Positions 1 through 12,222 of a stretch of DNA of 64,000 nucleotides are shown one piece after another. Position 1 is the stretch's first letter, and every line of letters starts with the position of its first letter. The translations under genes and the position numbers were made by a program. The stretch is from Liquidambar formosana. Lineage: Eukaryota; Streptophyta; Magnoliopsida; Saxifragales; Altingiaceae. The DNA lies in NCBI GenBank assembly GCA_039720395.1, contig CM077831.1:16918982-16982981 (forward strand), read 5' to 3'. Below the pieces are notes generated by a model that was not told where the DNA came from, made no database searches, and was given only the letters and a program-made list of their open reading frames with translations.

Positions 1-228
1 ATATATATAAAAATATATATATAATATTATATTTAATCGGTACTTGGTCCAGGAATTCGGTACGGGACGGTACTGAACACCCCTAAACCAAGTCCTGTCC
101 CAAAAAAATTTGGTTTTTAAAATTTGTCCCGAGTCCCGTCCCGAACACTATTTGTCCCGTCCCGTCCCGGACCGAATTGCTCGGAACGGTCCGGTCCTCG
201 GAATTCCCCGAACCAAGTTGCACCCCTA
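1..228. mobile_element. Truncated hAT-like MITE at the left window edge
   Basis: The stretch is full of alternating GTCCCG and CGGGAC words and ends in CACCCCTA, which reads TAGGGGTG on the other strand, a common plant hAT terminus. The matching left terminus is not present, so the element probably starts before the window. No coding potential is seen. The assignment rests on the one visible end and on base composition. Confidence 0.4.
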
Positions 229-1153
229 GTGCACGCGTGCGTTATATATGAATTTTTTTGAGTTAAATTATTTTTTTCAATATTGATAATAATTTTTTTA
301 ATTTAATAATTTTATCGTGCCTTTGCATAAGATGAAAGTACTTTGATCACCCAATCCTTTACTTCTTTTGATATGATTACTATTTTTTTCTTCATTATCG
401 TTCCCAAATCATAGTGTTTAAAATTATCTTTGAAATTTCATTATACATAGGTTCTTTGAAGGTTTTGTGAAACCTTCAATGCTGAAACAAAAGGCTCTTT
501 CTTTCACTCTTTGTTTCTTTCTCCGATCAAAACATGTTTACACCATAGTTGAAAGATTTAATAGCAAATTATTAGTACATTAGTCTTACAAAAATCAAAA
601 CTAAGACTTGCGCAGCTTTGCAAACCCTACGGACATGCCCTCCTTCTTTTTTATTTTTTTTTAATGATGAACTATAATCTACACCCCTCCTGTAGATTCA
701 TACCACAGAAGCTAACTCAAGTTCCTAATAAGGCCTACACTAGCACTTTTAAAAAAATCTAGTATTTATGGGATTGGGAGGTTCTCATTTTATTTATGAG
801 TAAAGTAGTTTTTTATATATATGTATTGGAAAAACATAGAAGAAAACAGATACTCCACGTGGGATTGAAACCAAGACTTACGCAAATCCATAACTTCTAT
901 TGGTCTTTGATTAAAATAATAATATTCCTAATATGTACATGTTTAGGATTTTTTTTTTTCTTTTAAAAATTTGGTATTTATGGGATCAGGATATTCTCAT
1001 TTTATTTATGAGTAAATTAGTTTTTGATGATTTTTTTATTTGGGAAACAATAGGAGAACACATATAGCTTACGTAGGGTCTGAAACTTTTGCAAACCTTA
1101 AAGCGACAGATTAATAAACTCAAGGACCATTGATTTTTCTTTAAAAAATAATA
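229..1153. other. AT-rich intergenic stretch
   Basis: There is no supported gene here. Two similar phrases (around 760-830 and 970-1040, both with TATTTATGGGAT followed by TCTCATTTTATTTATGAG) suggest a short degenerate direct repeat. Reading frames are short and have poly(T) composition. Confidence 0.5.
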
Positions 1154-1428
1154 CTCCCTCCGTCCCATAAAGATAGGCTACGTTTGACAAAACACGGAGT
1201 TTAAAAAAATGTAATCATTATATTGACTTGTAATTGATCAAATTCCATCTTTCCAAAAATACCCTTATCTTTTTTTGTATTGGGTTTTGTGTTGAAAGTA
1301 AATATTGAAATAACGAAGGGTATAAGAAACTTTAAAAAAAATATGATTTGATTTTATTTTTTAAAGTGGCCAAATATTTTGGGACAAAAAAGTTAAAAAT
1401 TTGGCGTACCTTATTGGGACGGAGGGAA
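1154..1428. mobile_element. Stowaway-type MITE (Tc1/mariner)
   Basis: The element begins with CTCCCTCCGTCCC and ends with GGGACGGAGGGA, the classic Stowaway terminal inverted repeat, and both ends sit next to TA. It is 275 bp long and AT-rich, with no coding content. Length, terminal repeat and TA target duplication all fit the family. Confidence 0.9.
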
Positions 1429-3000
1429 TACTTGTTTTTATGTATTGCCTTGGCAAGTTAGCATCATGACTTTACTCCATGATATTAAATTTTTCTGACA
1501 GTTGCTAATCTAGTTGAATCTGGATGGCTGTGATGAGAAGATGACTTTTTGGTAATCGCCTCAAAATATAATGCCAAATAAAGTTTGTTTGTCAACTAAT
1601 TAAATATTAACTGTCAACATGGTACAAATTGACTGCCAATATCTTCTATTTAGTGCTACATTTGAAAGTGATAACGAAAACGTCATTTAGCTGGTTCTCT
1701 TTTTTGCCCCGCCCCTCATGTCCTATCATCTGTTTTTTCCCTAGCAACTTTTTCTCACATCAGAAGTTCAGAACCATTTTCTATTTCTCTTTCTCTTTCT
1801 CTTCCCCACGTTATCACAGATCCAGATCAGATCAGGTGATCCTAGCCCTGTTATCACTTACCCCCCCCCTTTCTCTCTTTCTACGTCATCTCCATTTGCT
1901 ACAATAATCCATTTGGGTAAACCCATTGTCTCTGTCTCTCTCGTACACACCTTTATCAAGTGGTGTGTTTCTTTCTCTAGCTAGTTTCTCACTCATTCTC
2001 TATCTCCCTTTCTTTTTTTCTTTTACCTCATTCTTTATGTATTTGTTTTGATTGCAAATTTACAATCCGTTCTGTCTAACTTTCTCTCATCTTTATTTCT
2101 TTATTAGTCTCTCACCCATTTTTATTCTCTCTCTCTCTCTCTCTCTCTCTCCATCATCTGGCCGTGGATCGCATGTTTAGGTCTATGCTTTCCATGATTG
2201 TCGATTGGTTTCCTTAATGGTCTGCCTATATGGTTTGGATCCTCGTCGGTTGGTTTCCTTGATGGTCTTTGGGTTGACAATTACAAGATCTATGGGTCTT
2301 GATCACCACCGATCAATGTTGCATCAATAGATGTCATCAATGTATGGGTTTTTATCTAAGGTATGTTCTATACATTTTCCTCAAATTACCATTATTTAAA
2401 ATAAAATAAAAAATTATGATTTGATTTCGATATATATATATATGAATTCAGAGATTATATATGAATTCTTAACAAAATAAGAAAATTATGCAACATCAAT
2501 AATTTAAAAGTTCAATAATGCAATTCAAGTTTTTTCTGATATGCGAATCCTTAGAAAATAATCAAAGATTATATGTGCTATTCAAAACTTTACTTATGCA
2601 ATTCAATTTTTTTTTTTTTTTTTTTTTTTGGCCTCTTAATCTAGGTTTCCAAGCATGCGTCTTTTTATTTTCATTCAACTGATTCGTCTTTGATTCTTTT
2701 CTTTTTCTTGCTAATTTTGCAATTCAAATAGAGATTTAAAAGTCCAATCATGCAATGCAGGTAGAGATTTAAATATTTATGCAGGCAGAAATTTAAATGT
2801 TTAAACATAATTTGTATATATGAGTCAAGTTTATTGAAAACTACATACCAGACAAAGCACCAAAAGAAAGGAGACGCAATGAAGGCACATAGAAGACGCA
2901 GAAGAAGGAAGCAATAGTTGTTCTTTCCTGTGTTAGGGTTTTATGATTTTTATAATGTGTTTCTATTTATATTTATATGTTAACATTGTTAGGGTTTTAC
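1429..3000. other. CT-rich gene-free stretch
   Basis: The pyrimidine-rich part from about 1690 to 2160 includes a (CT) run near 2128-2151 and looks like a plant 5' leader. No open frame of recognisable protein follows within reach. From 2350 on it is AT-rich with poly(T). It may be a dead promoter or an untranslated transcript, but I see nothing that proves either. Confidence 0.35.
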
Positions 3001-3230
3001 GAATTATAGTTTCCGTTTCCTTAGAATTCCTATTTGGGTTTGGTTTTATTTAATTATTATACAAATTATAGTTTCCTTAGAATTCTTATTAAGGTATGTG
3101 TTTTATATTGCTATATTTCCTATATATGCAAAAGGGTAGTTGTGTATTTGAAAATTAAAATAAGGGTATAGTAGTCAATCAAAAGTTTTTCTCACATTCA
3201 TCTTTTTATAGGTAGTGTGTATATATATAT
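3001..3230. repeat. Dispersed repeat R2, copy 1
   Basis: This segment is repeated at 44521-44835. Both copies share phrases such as GAATTATAGTTTCCGTTT, TTCCTATATATGCA and AGTTTTTCTCACATT in the same order. Copy 2 carries an extra internal duplication. There is no coding content and the family is unidentified. Confidence 0.7.
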
Positions 3231-3246
3231 ATATATATATATAGAA

Positions 3247-3480
3247 AAAAACCTCATAGCTAGCAAAATTTGCAGGTTAATAAGATGAAGAGGGGAGCAC
3301 TTGTTAGGATTCAACTCCAGATGAATGTACAATGCATATATGTTTTACCATCCACAAAAAATGTTTGGAGGTATAAGGTCTCACATTAGGTTTTTTGCTA
3401 GCTAACCTCCAAATGTTTGGGGTACAATGAGGGTTCTCGTAAGTGCTCCCCTCTTTATCTTATTAACCTTTAAGCCATAG
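3247..3480. mobile_element. Foldback MITE with GAGGGGAGCACTT arms
   Basis: The left arm AGGTTAATAAGATGAAGAGG and following GGAGCACTT (3273-3304) pairs with the right arm AAGTGCTCCCCTCTTTATCT and following TATTAACC near 3440-3470. AGCTAGCAAA lies outside both arms. The loop is AT-rich and non-coding. Exact ends and target duplication are unclear. Confidence 0.6.
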
Positions 3481-3517
3481 CTAGCAAACAGGTTTTATAT
3501 GTGGTCTTTCTCATTGA

Positions 3518-3915
3518 TGTTATGTTTGGTAAGAAGTATACAAAAACGAAAGGAAAGAAAGAAAGTGGGAAGGGATTGAGTTTTTATCCGTAAAGAAGGG
3601 AAACCTTCTTTCCATCCTCTTTGTTTGGTAGGTTGGAGAGGATGAAAATGAATAATTACATATTTTACCATTCTACCCTTATAAAGAAAAATGAGTGATT
3701 ATGTTAGAAGGGTATTTTTATCGCATCAACATTCAACCTTTCCTTCCACTTTTGGGAGGAAGGATTTTGGTGGGTTGCAAGGAAAGGTCATCATTTCACT
3801 TTTATCTTCCCTCCACTTTTCTTTCCTAAGCAAACGAAGAAAAATGTTTCCTTGCCTCCCCTTTTCTTTCATCCCCTTTCCTTCCTCCCACTTTTCCTCT
3901 CTACCAAACAAGGGC
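3518..3915. mobile_element. MITE with TGTTTGGTA termini
   Basis: TGTTTGGTAAGAAG near the left end is the inverse of CTCTCTACCAAACA at the right end, and TGA flanks both sides (3515-3517 and 3916-3918). Inside, purine-rich left and pyrimidine-rich right halves can pair (GTGGGAAGG against CCTTCCTCCCAC). The three-base flank suggests a Tourist/Harbinger relative, but superfamily assignment is tentative. Confidence 0.55.
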
Positions 3916-4230
3916 TGAGTGCGTATTATCTATGCGTATTACCCACTCCGCATTAATTGACATTAATGTTCAAGATAAACATGAGTAGTTAACCCCAATT
4001 GAGAGTGAAAAATTAAACTCAAAATTTTTAAAATTTTTAGTGTATATCTTGTCTACCTCTCAAAATTGGATAAGCAAACAAATTCAATGAAAATATAAGT
4101 GTATGAAATACTCTAAAAAAAAAAAAAAGCCTATAACAGTGAATGGAAAATGCTTTTGCATGATAGATTGAATAGTTAAATTTTTTTGTGGTCATGATTT
4201 GGAGCATGAATTCAATTTTGAGTTCAAAAA

Positions 4231-4564
4231 GGGTAAATTGCAAAAAACTCCCCTAAAGGATGGGGGGGGGGGGGGCAGCATATAACCCCCCTTATGTTTT
4301 AATTTTTGTCAACGTGCTCCAACGTCACTCGCTGTTGATGAAATTTGACGAAAATTAGTCACGTGACTATGCAAGTGATACCGTTAACAAACCTGTGTTG
4401 CCCAAAATCGTCAGAACTCTCGTCGACGTAATGACCAATTGGATGGTCATCAACGATTGGTTTTGTCTTCCAACTAAAGTAGGGGCACATTGACAAAATT
4501 AAAATATAAGGAGAGTTATTTGCCAACTCTCCCATACTTCAGGGAGGTTTTCTGCAATTTACTC
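4231..4564. mobile_element. TIR element with GGGTAAATTGCAAAAAAC ends
   Basis: The left end GGGTAAATTGCAAAAAACTC is matched by an inverted GAGTAAATTGCAGAAAACC at the right end. The body contains a poly(G) run at 4262-4274 and no open frame. The termini resemble those of the longer element at 12223-13699. Target duplication is masked by flanking A-runs. Confidence 0.6.
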
Positions 4565-4620
4565 TTAAAAAAACTTAGCACCATACTAAGCTCATCAGCA
4601 TCGTTGGATGGGGATTTGGA

Positions 4621-5085
4621 TAGGGATGGCAATGGGTCGGGTCAGATGCGGGTCGGCACCACCCCATACCCGACCCGATCTTTAATATCTTATACCCATG
4701 CCCAACCCGATACCCGATGGGTTTGAAGAATTAAACTCCATCCCCGATCCACCGTCTTCTTAGCCCATCCATACCCGACCCGCCGCATACCCGACCACCC
4801 TGTTGTGAGGATTTTTTTTTTACCTAAATTCCTTTTTTTTGCTACTTACACCTATTACATGTTATTCATATAATCATATACCAAACTTATAAATGTTTTT
4901 AGCACCTAATATAATCTTGTTCAAATAAGATCATACCTCATATGATCACACAAATATTATACACAAACATAAGAATTAAAAAACAATAAAAATACATAAT
5001 GAGCCTTCTAATGGACTCCATAAGCCTATACCAAGATAGGTTTTAAATATTCATAAAACCATACATAAATTCCAAACATAGGACA

Positions 5086-5138
<53 letters not shown>

Positions 5139-5324
5139 AAAAACATCGGGTTGGGTCGGGTCTCGGGTTTTTTCTTTTTGGGATCCATGCCCGACCCGTA
5201 CCCGATTTTTTTTTTTTTTTTACCCATACCCGACCCGATACCCGAAAAAAATAAAAAAATACCCATCCATTCGGGTATGGATCGAGTCGGGACCCTATGG
5301 ATCGGGCCGAAATTGCCATTCCTA
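4621..5324. mobile_element. hAT-type MITE with 8-bp target duplication
   Basis: The ends are TAGGGATGGCAATGGGTCGG and its inverse, reading TAGGAATGGCAATTTCGGCC from the right. The flanking 8-mers GATTTGGA (4613-4620) and GATATGGA (5325-5332) match at seven of eight bases, as expected for an aged hAT insertion. The body is made of ACCCGACCCG words and an AT microsatellite at about 5098-5135. No transposase is encoded. Confidence 0.85.
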
Positions 5325-6345
5325 GATATGGACGGTTTGTATTAAAAGTTGAAAATTTTGCTCATTAGGATCATTTTAGTGATAACATTTTAAATTTCTA
5401 ATTTGAGCCGTCCAAACTTTTATCAAATACTAAATTTGTGTTCCATGATTTGATTGTCATGACAATCTCTCATGCTTAAAGGTGGAACCAAAAGTTATCT
5501 CTAATGGGGGCACCGTGTTATGATTCTGAGAAGTGGGAATTAAAAGCTCTATATTTTTTTACCAAAAATACTATTTGATAATCATTTTCTAATGTAATAG
5601 CAAAAAAAGAATTTTTTTGTCAAGTTATCACAAATAAACTGTATATATGTTTAAAAATGGCTACCATCTTACTTGTTTTGACATTATGTTAGTAAATAAT
5701 TATCAAATGGTAACCTATTTCAAAAAAAGAAAAATTGTTTAAGGCCAGTAAAAGCACGTGCCAAGACACCGTTGCCTCCGGCATTGCTTATGCTAGAAGT
5801 GTCCAAAAATATGAAGCAGTTATCATGATTGTTCTCTGAAGACATGGCAATTAGCTATTGGATATACGGTGAACACAAAACTGTAGGACGACTGGACGAG
5901 GGAGTCATCATGATTGTTCCGTTTCGTTGTGTTAGTTGTAAGTTGTAACGTAGCGGGCCATTTTCAGAAGATTATGACTTCATACGTACTGTAATAAAAA
6001 TATGCGATGAGGGGATACCACGTCAGGATATGGCGTAAAAGTGTTTTACTTTTGACTTTTGAATGCACTAACTTCTAAGGAGATATTACTGTGAACAAAA
6101 CACAATTCCCACGCGCCAATAGCGCGTATGAGACAATACGTAATCACCAATCACATGTTTTTTTAAACCCCTTTTTTCTTCTTCTTTTTTATTTTTTATC
6201 TTATTTTAAGGGTGGAGAAGAAAGGAGGAGGATATGGCGGGAGATCCGACCAGAAAATGACAACATTGGTGGTGAGGGAGACGTCTTGGAAGACAGTTTA
6301 AGCTTAGAATTGCATTGTTTCTAATCTATTTATTAATAGAGGGAG
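5325..6345. other. Intergenic stretch, no gene seen
   Basis: Only short frames are present. The frame at 6091-6324 is low-complexity (poly F and L) and matches no family I know. Confidence 0.4.
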
Positions 6346-6740
6346 ATTATTGCCACTACATAAAGTACTCAAAGTTCTTATTAGTTTATAATTTTTTAGG
6401 TTTTATGAAAAATATAAAATGTTTTTACGAAAACTAATAGCAATATTTACTAGAAAACATCATTTTGAACAACTTTGTAGAAGAAATTTTTTCCAAAATC
6501 TATCATTTAAGCAAACTTTTTATCCATTTACAATCTCTATTTCATTTATCATGAAAAATTACCAAAAAGTCCACTTAAATGATATATTTTAGAAAAACTC
6601 TCTTCTACAAAGTTGTCCGGAATGATGTTTTCTGGTAGACTATGTAATTAGTTTTCATAATTTTTATTTTTATTTTTCATAAAACCTTAAAAATGTAAAT
6701 TAAATAGGCGGCTTAAAGTATTTTATGTGGTGGCAATAGC
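6346..6740. mobile_element. Large foldback element with arms of about 180 bp
   Basis: The two halves are imperfect reverse complements. TATTGCCACTACATAAAGTA on the left matches TATTGCCACCACATAAAATA read from the right, and inner stretches such as AACAACTTTGTAGAAGA and GAAAACATCATT pair as well. The loop near 6530-6560 is short. The element is non-coding. A transcript would form a long hairpin. Confidence 0.7.
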
Positions 6741-9700
6741 CTGGCCGTTATTGATATTCGGAGGATTAAAGGTAGAATTAGGTCCAAGGAGTCGTTAAAA
6801 AAATAATTAAAAAAGCCCCGAAACCCACCAAAGTTGGGGGTCATTTTTTTCCATTGAAAATGTATTTCAATGGAATCAAATTTTGAAAACACAATTTTAA
6901 TTTAATAACCTGAGTAAATATTAAAATTAGAATAAGAGACCCTTATAATTTCAAGCAAGATTTGGTGCTCCAATTGAGACCTTAGAGGCATTACCGCATT
7001 AATAGTGACACGAGTCAAGGTTTGGGTGCCGCCTACTCAGACTTGTTACTTTATTAGTTTAGGTTGACAATACCCTAGGATTTTTTCTAATCAACTTGCC
7101 TCTCTGTGATTTTATAATATATAACACACACTAGAGTGAAGAACCTATATGCACTTGAATATACACAATTTACCCATCCATCTACCATTGGAGTCATGAA
7201 GTTGAGGGCACACTAGTAAAATGTGAGATACGCATAATCCCCCCTTTCAATAATAATAATAATAATAATAAAATCGATAGAATTTATTTTTTAATATCAA
7301 TACTTTTTTAATAATAATAAATGAGTATCAATACTTTTTTATAAATTTGAATTCAAAATTATCAACTTAACAAGTGAGGTAAATCCAACTAAACTATCAT
7401 GCCATTAGTACAAATAATTTCCCTTCAAAGAAGGAAAGAAAAGAGAACCCCACTGTTTCATTAAATAAAATTTATTTTATTTATTTATTTTGTTTGGTTT
7501 CATCTCTTCAACTTGTAGATGGGGCAGTTTTGAGGAGTTGGGACATAGGGCAGTTCATGTGGGTCCATGGAGTCGTTAGCTTTTTAGATACAAGATTGGT
7601 GAGATTTGACTTTAACCTCCCAATGGGCCTTAAAAGATGGAGATTTCTACTGTAAGAGATTTAAGCATGTGCTACGGTCTGGTTCTGTAATGGCTTGAAT
7701 CACAAGCTCCATAGAGTCCATTCCATATAAAACACCTTGCCATATATGTACTGGTAATTAAGATCTCTATAACTCTAAAAGTCCATGGATTAATTACCAC
7801 TTCACTGTAACCTATGTCGTGAGACACTAACTACCCCCATGCTTTTTGCTTATTCTTAGGTTTATTTCAATGATAAATTTTTGTAATTTGAATTACTTCT
7901 GATAGAATCTGTGGAGGTGGATCAGCGCGAAAGGTATTACGTTCAACTTTTCACTCCTTCTTGAGCCATAGTTGCACTTTAAAGAATAATTAGTCAGTCA
8001 AGGATCTTGATATCCTTGTTACTTGTTATCAAAATAATAATAATAATAATACAAAAGTTCTTTTGTATTTTTATTTTTTGCCAAACAAGGGATAATTCCA
8101 CGTCACTAAGCTAAGATTAATTTCTCGTGATGCATAAACCACCTGCAAGCCCGTACATCCAATAGTAAGAATCAAAAACTCGAGTGAGGGACCTACGATT
8201 CATGAGCTGTAAATAAACTAATAATAATAGAAAAGTTACTATAGGTATGAGATTAGCAATTATGTCGACAAAGATAAACGGAAGGAATTGAAATAAATAG
8301 AAATAATTTGTTTTTGAAAAAAATCCCGAAAATGTTATTATAGACATGACATTAGCAATGTCGGCAAGGATAAACTGAAGGAATTGAAACAAAAAAAACA
8401 AAAAAAAATAGAAATAATTTTTTAAAAAAAAATCCCGGAAGTTTTTGCTTATAGGAAATGCCATTCTTTGGGCTAAAAAGAATAATGATGATATGTAGTT
8501 AGAGACATTGCAAAAATAAGTAAACAACAAAAAGTCATAAAAAAAAGTGGGGATAGCACCGTCACTAGAAAAATGGGACTTAGGAAGGAAAAAATGAGTT
8601 GCAACCTCCCCCCTTGGCATCGTAAGCTTACTCTACTCCACCACATGTCTCTGTCAGTCTGTCTTAACAAATTCCCCGTGGCTACAACGTTATACGAGGC
8701 AGTGACGCCCAGAGGCTGTTTGATGTTCTTGTTTCGGAGTTTAATTCCCATAAATTGCCCCACTTGCATATTTCCAAACTGGTTTAAAAGAGTTCATATT
8801 TTTGCCACTGCATTTCAAAATAGCATCACCATTGATTTCCTCTTGTAAGAAAGAGGTTGAAGTTGCCACTTTTTTATAAGGATGTGTGCAGGTCTGCAGG
8901 TTAGATTTTACATTTTTTTTAAAAAAAATAGTGCAAAAAATTATGTTTCTTTTTTTTTTTTTTTATCGATAGAATTTACCCATATCCCTAGTTTTCCCAA
9001 CCTAATACCAACAAATGGGTATCAATGTTTTTCCATAAGTTTCAACCTGAGTCACTTACTCAACAATTGAGAATAATGCCACTCAACTATTATGTCATCC
9101 GCAAAAGTCATGTTCAATATGGGAAAAGGAAAGAAAAAATTAGTTTATTTCTCAAACAAATATGGTGTCAGTGACTTAGTGTTGAAACTAGGCACATTCA
9201 TTTCCCAGACACCCAAACAGTCCCTTAAAATGACAAACCAAATCCCTTTTTAAATGGGACATTTTGAGCAGGGATGGCTGGCATATCCATTGACCAACAC
9301 GTTTAGAGGGTTTTGTTAATATAGCTATTTTTTAAAAATTGACTTATAATATGCAAGGAAACAATTGACTTCTCCTAGCAGAACCTTGTCTTCTATTTTT
9401 TTTTTATTTATTTAATTAGAAGTAAATTAAAATTTTAAGAAAGAAGGAACCAAAACAGAAGTCTCCAGCTCTCCTAAAAAAAAATGTTATTGATGAGTTG
9501 TGATTCAAGGCATACAAAATGGAGATTAACCTTTTTGGTTTTTAACATGTTACCTTTTCACATGATAAGCAAATGAATATATTATATTAGATGAACCTTG
9601 TCTAGTCTAGTAAGTTTATCTGTAGCGAATATTATCGCTTGCCATGTTAGCTTAAAAAAAAATGGACTCCAACCCATTTTCAGTCACCTCTTTAAATAAT

Positions 9701-9794
9701 TGAGTGACATAATAGAAAACAACAAAACAAATTTAGTGTTCTGGATAATTTTCTCACTCAACCAATCTAATGGGCCTTGGATAACAACGTTATG

Positions 9795-9830
<36 letters not shown>

Positions 9831-10239
9831 TGTATATGAATTTGCTCACTTACACGATGGGGATCAAAGCCATTCGTGATTGTCATGCGTTACGGCATAT
9901 ATGTAAGTCATGAACTGCTCTAATCCCCATGCATCGTGCACACATGAATTCACACAAGTGAGAAAGAATTACATTTATAAATATAATTATACATGGGGTT
10001 AACACCAGGAGACACTATTAAACTTTTTTTTCCCACAATTCCTAAGCCATTAGATTCAAGTAAAAGAACGTAAAGAGTAATATATAACTTCTTTAATAAT
10101 TGGTGTTTGCTTCAACAAGTAGCTAGTGCATGGCCCGGGTTAACCTTTTTATCTATTTAAAAATGTTTTTAAATAAAAAGATTAGAAATCATTCATCATA
10201 CACATAGGCAATCATGTATAGGATGAGCATCATACACTT
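6741..10239. other. Gene-free AT-rich stretch with microsatellites
   Basis: ATA repeats lie near 7250-7270 and 8033-8050, and a (CT) run near 9799-9828. The longest frame (minus, 8117-8620) is a Phe/Leu-rich low-complexity read with no recognisable motif. I see no exon pair with splice sites and no RNA gene. Confidence 0.45.
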
Positions 10240-10444
10240 AACCAACAAGGGTTAGTTGGGTTGGTAATGATCGAATTCTTTATTTGTAAGGTTTGAGTTC
10301 GACTCCTGCTACCAGTTCTTTTTGGTGGGCGATTTTTAAGTCCAATGTGAGTCCTTGTTGAGGCCTGCGACTTGCCTTGACCCTGGACTGGGGTAGCATC
10401 TCCTCACCTAAACTTTATGTACCAAAAAAAAAGAAAAAAAAAAA
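10240..10444 (+). mobile_element. tRNA-derived SINE
   Basis: The segment has an A-box-like TTAGTTGGGTTGGTAA near 10251 and a B-box-like GGTTTGAGTTCGACTCC near 10282. A tRNA-unrelated body ends in TTTATGTACC and an A-rich tail (10422-10444). This layout fits plant Au-like SINEs transcribed by RNA polymerase III. Target duplication was not found. Confidence 0.65.
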
Positions 10445-10482
10445 TGGTGAGCCCATGCAAATATAACTTATATCAACATCTA

Positions 10483-11462
10483 GATTCATCTGTCACCCTT
10501 GAAATGCAAATGTGATGCTTTTACATTAGGATCTAAGAAGCCCCATACTCCTCTAAAGGTGTCATGGCGGTGTCCGATATGCATTAGACACCAACACGCC
10601 TCCAACACATGTCGAACGCGGTTGATAAGTGTCGGGAAATTAAGATTTTAATTTTTTATTTGACATGCCAGGACACTCCTTAGACGCGTCTGGGACACTT
10701 CTCCAACACAGTTGAGACACTGTGTGACATGGCTGAGGCTAGATTGTAATTTTGTTATATGAAACATGGGGCATTATTCTAATACTTTAAAAATTATTGA
10801 AGATTTTTTTCAAAATAAAAGACAAGATGGTAGAAAAAGAATTTCATAGTGGGTATATTGTTTTTATATGTGTGTGTGTGTGTGTATAGAGGATTGATCA
10901 TGTTTGGGATATCTCGGAATATCCTGTTCGATTACGGCCGTCCGTGAATGACATGCTTGCATTCATGCGTGCTCACGGACAGCCATGATTGAACGGGATA
11001 TGTGCGATATCCCAGACATGATCAAAGCTTTATATATATATATATATATAGATTGTGGGTATACCTTCTTTCTTATAAAAAATAAAAAATAAAAAATTTC
11101 TAGTGGGTATACTTAATATATGTGTATAGAGTTCCTTCTATTGAAGTTAATCTAATGTGACTTTATGTTAAGTCACCCTCCACAACTCTACCTATGACTT
11201 GAATTTTGCAAAGCCAATTGTTGGATTAAATCTGCTTCATATGAAGGTCATGCATGCCAAAATCAAGTTGATTTGAAATTAAGAGTTACTTCATCTATAA
11301 ATGTCCAACATATGTGATTATCATTGATTAAAAAACTATAAATTTTGGATCGAAAAGCAATCAGTCTCAGATCAATTTGATTTTTTAGCATGCATCACCT
11401 ACATGATGAGTCTATCTAATCCAATGGTTGATTTAGCAAAATACCGGTCACTAAGAAGGGGA

Positions 11463-11509
<47 letters not shown>

Positions 11510-11586
11510 GGATGACGATCAATGAGCACTTGTTGATATAACTTCTATCAACCCCGCATTGGGGGTTATACCTCGTGCATTATTGG
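10483..11586. repeat. Composite repeat R1, copy A
   Basis: About 1.1 kb is collinear with 31513-32708, which lies in the large intron of RPF2. Both copies share a region of GTGTC/GACAC words, a (TG) run, a foldback (10894-11025), an AT run, part of a second foldback MITE, a CT run and a terminal block with TGAGCACTTGTTGATATAAC. Copy A lacks about 60 bp (the right arm of the second foldback) that copy B retains. Confidence 0.8.
10894..11025. mobile_element. Foldback element FB1, copy A
   Basis: TTGATCATGTTTGGGATATC on the left pairs with GATATCCCAGACATGATCAA on the right. Inner arms CGGCCGTCCGTGA and TCACGGACAGCCATGA also pair. It sits between a (TG) run and an AT run and has a sister in copy B at 31947-32090. 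Confidence 0.75.
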
Positions 11587-12222
11587 CAAAGTATATAATA
11601 TTCATAAATTATTTCAAGTATTGTCTACAAAGCATACTCATTTTTTGTATGCATTGACAACTGGGTGAAAAATACAATTGAGAAGTAATTGTTTAAAAAA
11701 AAAAAAAATACTAAGAGGAGATAGAAGTTAATTGATATGAGGACATGAGGTTAAATTGCTTTATTTTGTATCCTCTCAAGCCAAAATAGGGGCACCCCTT
11801 CATATAGATACCGGGCAGATGGTCTCATTAAGTAAAACACACTTGGTACAAATTGGGGCATTGTGCAAACTGCAAGGACTTGTATCAAGAAACTTCTAGA
11901 CCTAAATAATGGCATCGGCAACATGTTTTTAACACAGGATCACATGTCAGGCCAAAGGTAAGAACAACCTAAATTATAACTTAAAGAATCAAAGAATCCA
12001 TCCACCCATATCGTTGACACATCACAGAGCAAGTGATGCCAAAAAGCATGCATAAGCAATAAGCATGAACAAAAAAAATACCCATTAGATCCGATTTTTA
12101 TTTATTATAAATAAATAAATAAAACACATGCATGGCACTGCAGAGGACACAAGCCACAAGGGAACTAGAAAGAGCCAGTCAGTAGGCATTCAACTTAATG
12201 CTATCATTGTAAAAATAAAAAA
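11587..12222. other. Intergenic stretch, no gene seen
   Basis: Short frames only, with an A-run near 11697-11709. Nothing recognisable. Confidence 0.4.

Noticed and set aside
8117..8620. 167-codon minus-strand frame
   Set aside because: Phe/Leu/Tyr-rich low-complexity reading of AT-rich DNA with no motif. The composition matches the surrounding non-coding sequence.
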